Below, piece by piece: positions 39,487-40,550 of a stretch of 40,550 nucleotides of DNA. Position 1 is the stretch's first letter; each line of letters begins with the position of its first letter. The position numbers were made by a program, and so were the translations under genes. Source of the DNA: Prolixibacteraceae bacterium UBA6029 (GTDB taxonomy: Bacteria; Bacteroidota; Bacteroidia; Bacteroidales; Prolixibacteraceae); assembly GCA_002429385.1 (NCBI GenBank), contig DIZL01000015.1, positions 22,438 to 62,987 on the forward strand, given 5' to 3'. The notes under the pieces are model-generated. The model did not search any database. It saw only the letters and a program-made list of their open reading frames with translations, and was not told the origin of the DNA.

Positions 39487-40550
39487 ATGAAATACATTAC
39501 GCGACCTGTTTATACTGATAGAATTAAACCATTTATTGGAAAGCAGATTATTAAAGTACTTACAGGGCAGCGACGCGTTGGCAAAAGTTACATCATGTTC
39601 CAGCTTATGGACTTTATCAGGGAAGAAAACCCTTCAGCCAATATCGTTTATATAAACTGTGAACTGGAACAATTTACACCAATAAAAACCAGTAACGATC
39701 TGAATGAATACCTCCGTGATAAGTTTCCTAAGGAAACGGTGAACTACCTGTTTATCGACGAAATCCAGGAAATTGATTCATTCCAAATCACTCTTCGAAG
39801 TTTATTAGCTGAAAATAAATGTGATATATTCTGCACCGGAAGTAATGCACGAATGCTTTCAGGTGAGTTAGCAACTTATCTTTCGGGAAGATACATCGAA
39901 TTTAATGTTCATAGCCTGAGTTTTAAGGAATTCCTTACGTTTCATAAACTCGGGCAGGGAATCGATAGTTTAATGAAATACCTCACCTATGGAGGAATGC
40001 CTTATCTGCCAAATATCGGACTTAATGATGATCTGCCCTTCGAATATCTTAAGAATGTTTATTCAACGATTTTACTGAAAGATGTTGTTTCACGCGAAAA
40101 TATCCGGAATATCTCCTTTCTTGAGAATTTGGTGCTTTATCTGTCAGACAATATCGGAAGTCTTTTTTCTGCAAACAATATCAGTAAGTTCCTTAAATCG
40201 CAACGCATTGAAATATCTCCGCAACTTACAATGAATTATCTCAAAGCGCTTTCGAATGCCTATTTTATACATAAAGTGGTCCGCTCCGAAGTTGGAGGTT
40301 TAAAAGTTTTTGAGATTGGAGAGAAATATTATTTCGAAGATTTGGGTTTGCGCAATTCACTCAAAGGGTTTAACCAGAAAACAGACATTCATAAACTTTT
40401 GGAGAATGCTGTTTATCTTCATCTTTTGCAAAATGGCTATCGTGTTTTTGTTGGGAAACTGGATACCAGGGAAATTGATTTTGTTGCCGAAAGAAACGGA
40501 CTAAAAATATATATACAGGTATGCCTTCAAATAACTGAAAAAACAACCTT
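39487..40550 (+). CDS. AAA-type ATPase with DUF4143-like C terminus, cut by the window end
   Basis: An open frame runs from ATG 39487 to the last base without a stop, giving at least 354 residues. The N-terminal AAA_14-type domain has Walker A GQRRVGKS (27-34), Walker B YLFIDEIQ near 88-95 and the sensor-like CTGSNARML near 115-123. The later part (LLENAVYLHLLQNGY and REIDFVAER) resembles the nuclease-like DUF4143 domain. Typical full proteins are about 380-420 residues, so only a little is missing. Such ATPases are scattered and often located in variable regions; their function is unsettled. The neighbouring tRNA remnant suggests that the gene belongs to an inserted element. Confidence 0.88.
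   Translation, partial: MKYITRPVYTDRIKPFIGKQIIKVLTGQRRVGKSYIMFQLMDFIREENPSANIVYINCELEQFTPIKTSNDLNEYLRDKFPKETVNYLFIDEIQEIDSFQITLRSLLAENKCDIFCTGSNARMLSGELATYLSGRYIEFNVHSLSFKEFLTFHKLGQGIDSLMKYLTYGGMPYLPNIGLNDDLPFEYLKNVYSTILLKDVVSRENIRNISFLENLVLYLSDNIGSLFSANNISKFLKSQRIEISPQLTMNYLKALSNAYFIHKVVRSEVGGLKVFEIGEKYYFEDLGLRNSLKGFNQKTDIHKLLENAVYLHLLQNGYRVFVGKLDTREIDFVAERNGLKIYIQVCLQITEKTT

Overview
The window looks like chromosome from a member of the Bacteroidota, probably a free-living or environmental Bacteroidales/Marinilabiliales-type organism; the exact taxon cannot be read from the sequence. The reasons are a secreted esterase ending in a type IX secretion (Por) sorting domain, the near absence of Shine-Dalgarno sequences, several upstream boxes of the Bacteroidota TAnnTTTG type, the LL-diaminopimelate aminotransferase (DapL) lysine route, and intergenic DNA full of short repeats. 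All genes were read by eye; no database search was possible.

Layout. 1-2514: an 11-nt-phased repeat at the left edge, a DUF3795 Cys-rich protein, a T9SS-exported esterase and a macrodomain hydrolase. 2635-11040: a sugar-acid block with a minus-strand run (URO-D-fold protein, SDR oxidoreductase, mannonate dehydratase UxuA, lipoprotein Gfo/Idh/MocA oxidoreductase), a divergent M20 dipeptidase and a secreted heparinase II/III-like lyase. Together these fit breakdown of a uronic-acid polysaccharide towards 2-keto-3-deoxygluconate. 11523-14276: ferrous iron uptake (FeoA-FeoB fusion plus a small Cys-rich partner). 14700-20132: aspS, then a scattered SUF iron-sulfur set (sufT-like, sufE, sufS) with rubrerythrin and a RelE/ParE-type toxin-antitoxin pair lying between sufE and sufS. 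20382-25737: a secreted bleomycin-hydrolase-type peptidase, a DapF-like and a LysA-like protein, a glycosyltransferase and a YrdC-type tRNA modification enzyme. 25902-29778: RluA-type pseudouridine synthase, MntP manganese exporter, and the ribosome-assembly GTPases Der and Era. 30472-37180: DUF1801 protein, ECF sigma factor with an abutting four-helix membrane protein, RluB-type pseudouridine synthase, a carboxypeptidase-regulatory-like protein, a serine hydrolase and dapL. 37333-40550: a hipBA module, a tRNA 3'-end fragment and the start of a DUF4143-type ATPase that runs off the right edge.

Most worth a second look: (1) the DapF-like protein has Ser at both positions where the family has its two catalytic Cys, and it sits beside a divergent LysA-like decarboxylase, so the pair may not be the ordinary lysine pathway; (2) large imperfect palindromes at 14383-14518 and 30103-30230, and an array at the left edge, share a strict 11-nt phase, which suggests one family of intergenic elements; (3) the tRNA 3'-half at 39284-39326 looks like the att scar of an integrated element extending to the right; (4) a 127-bp MITE-like unit lies at 35816-35942. 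No rRNA, intact tRNA, CRISPR array, transposase or phage module was seen.
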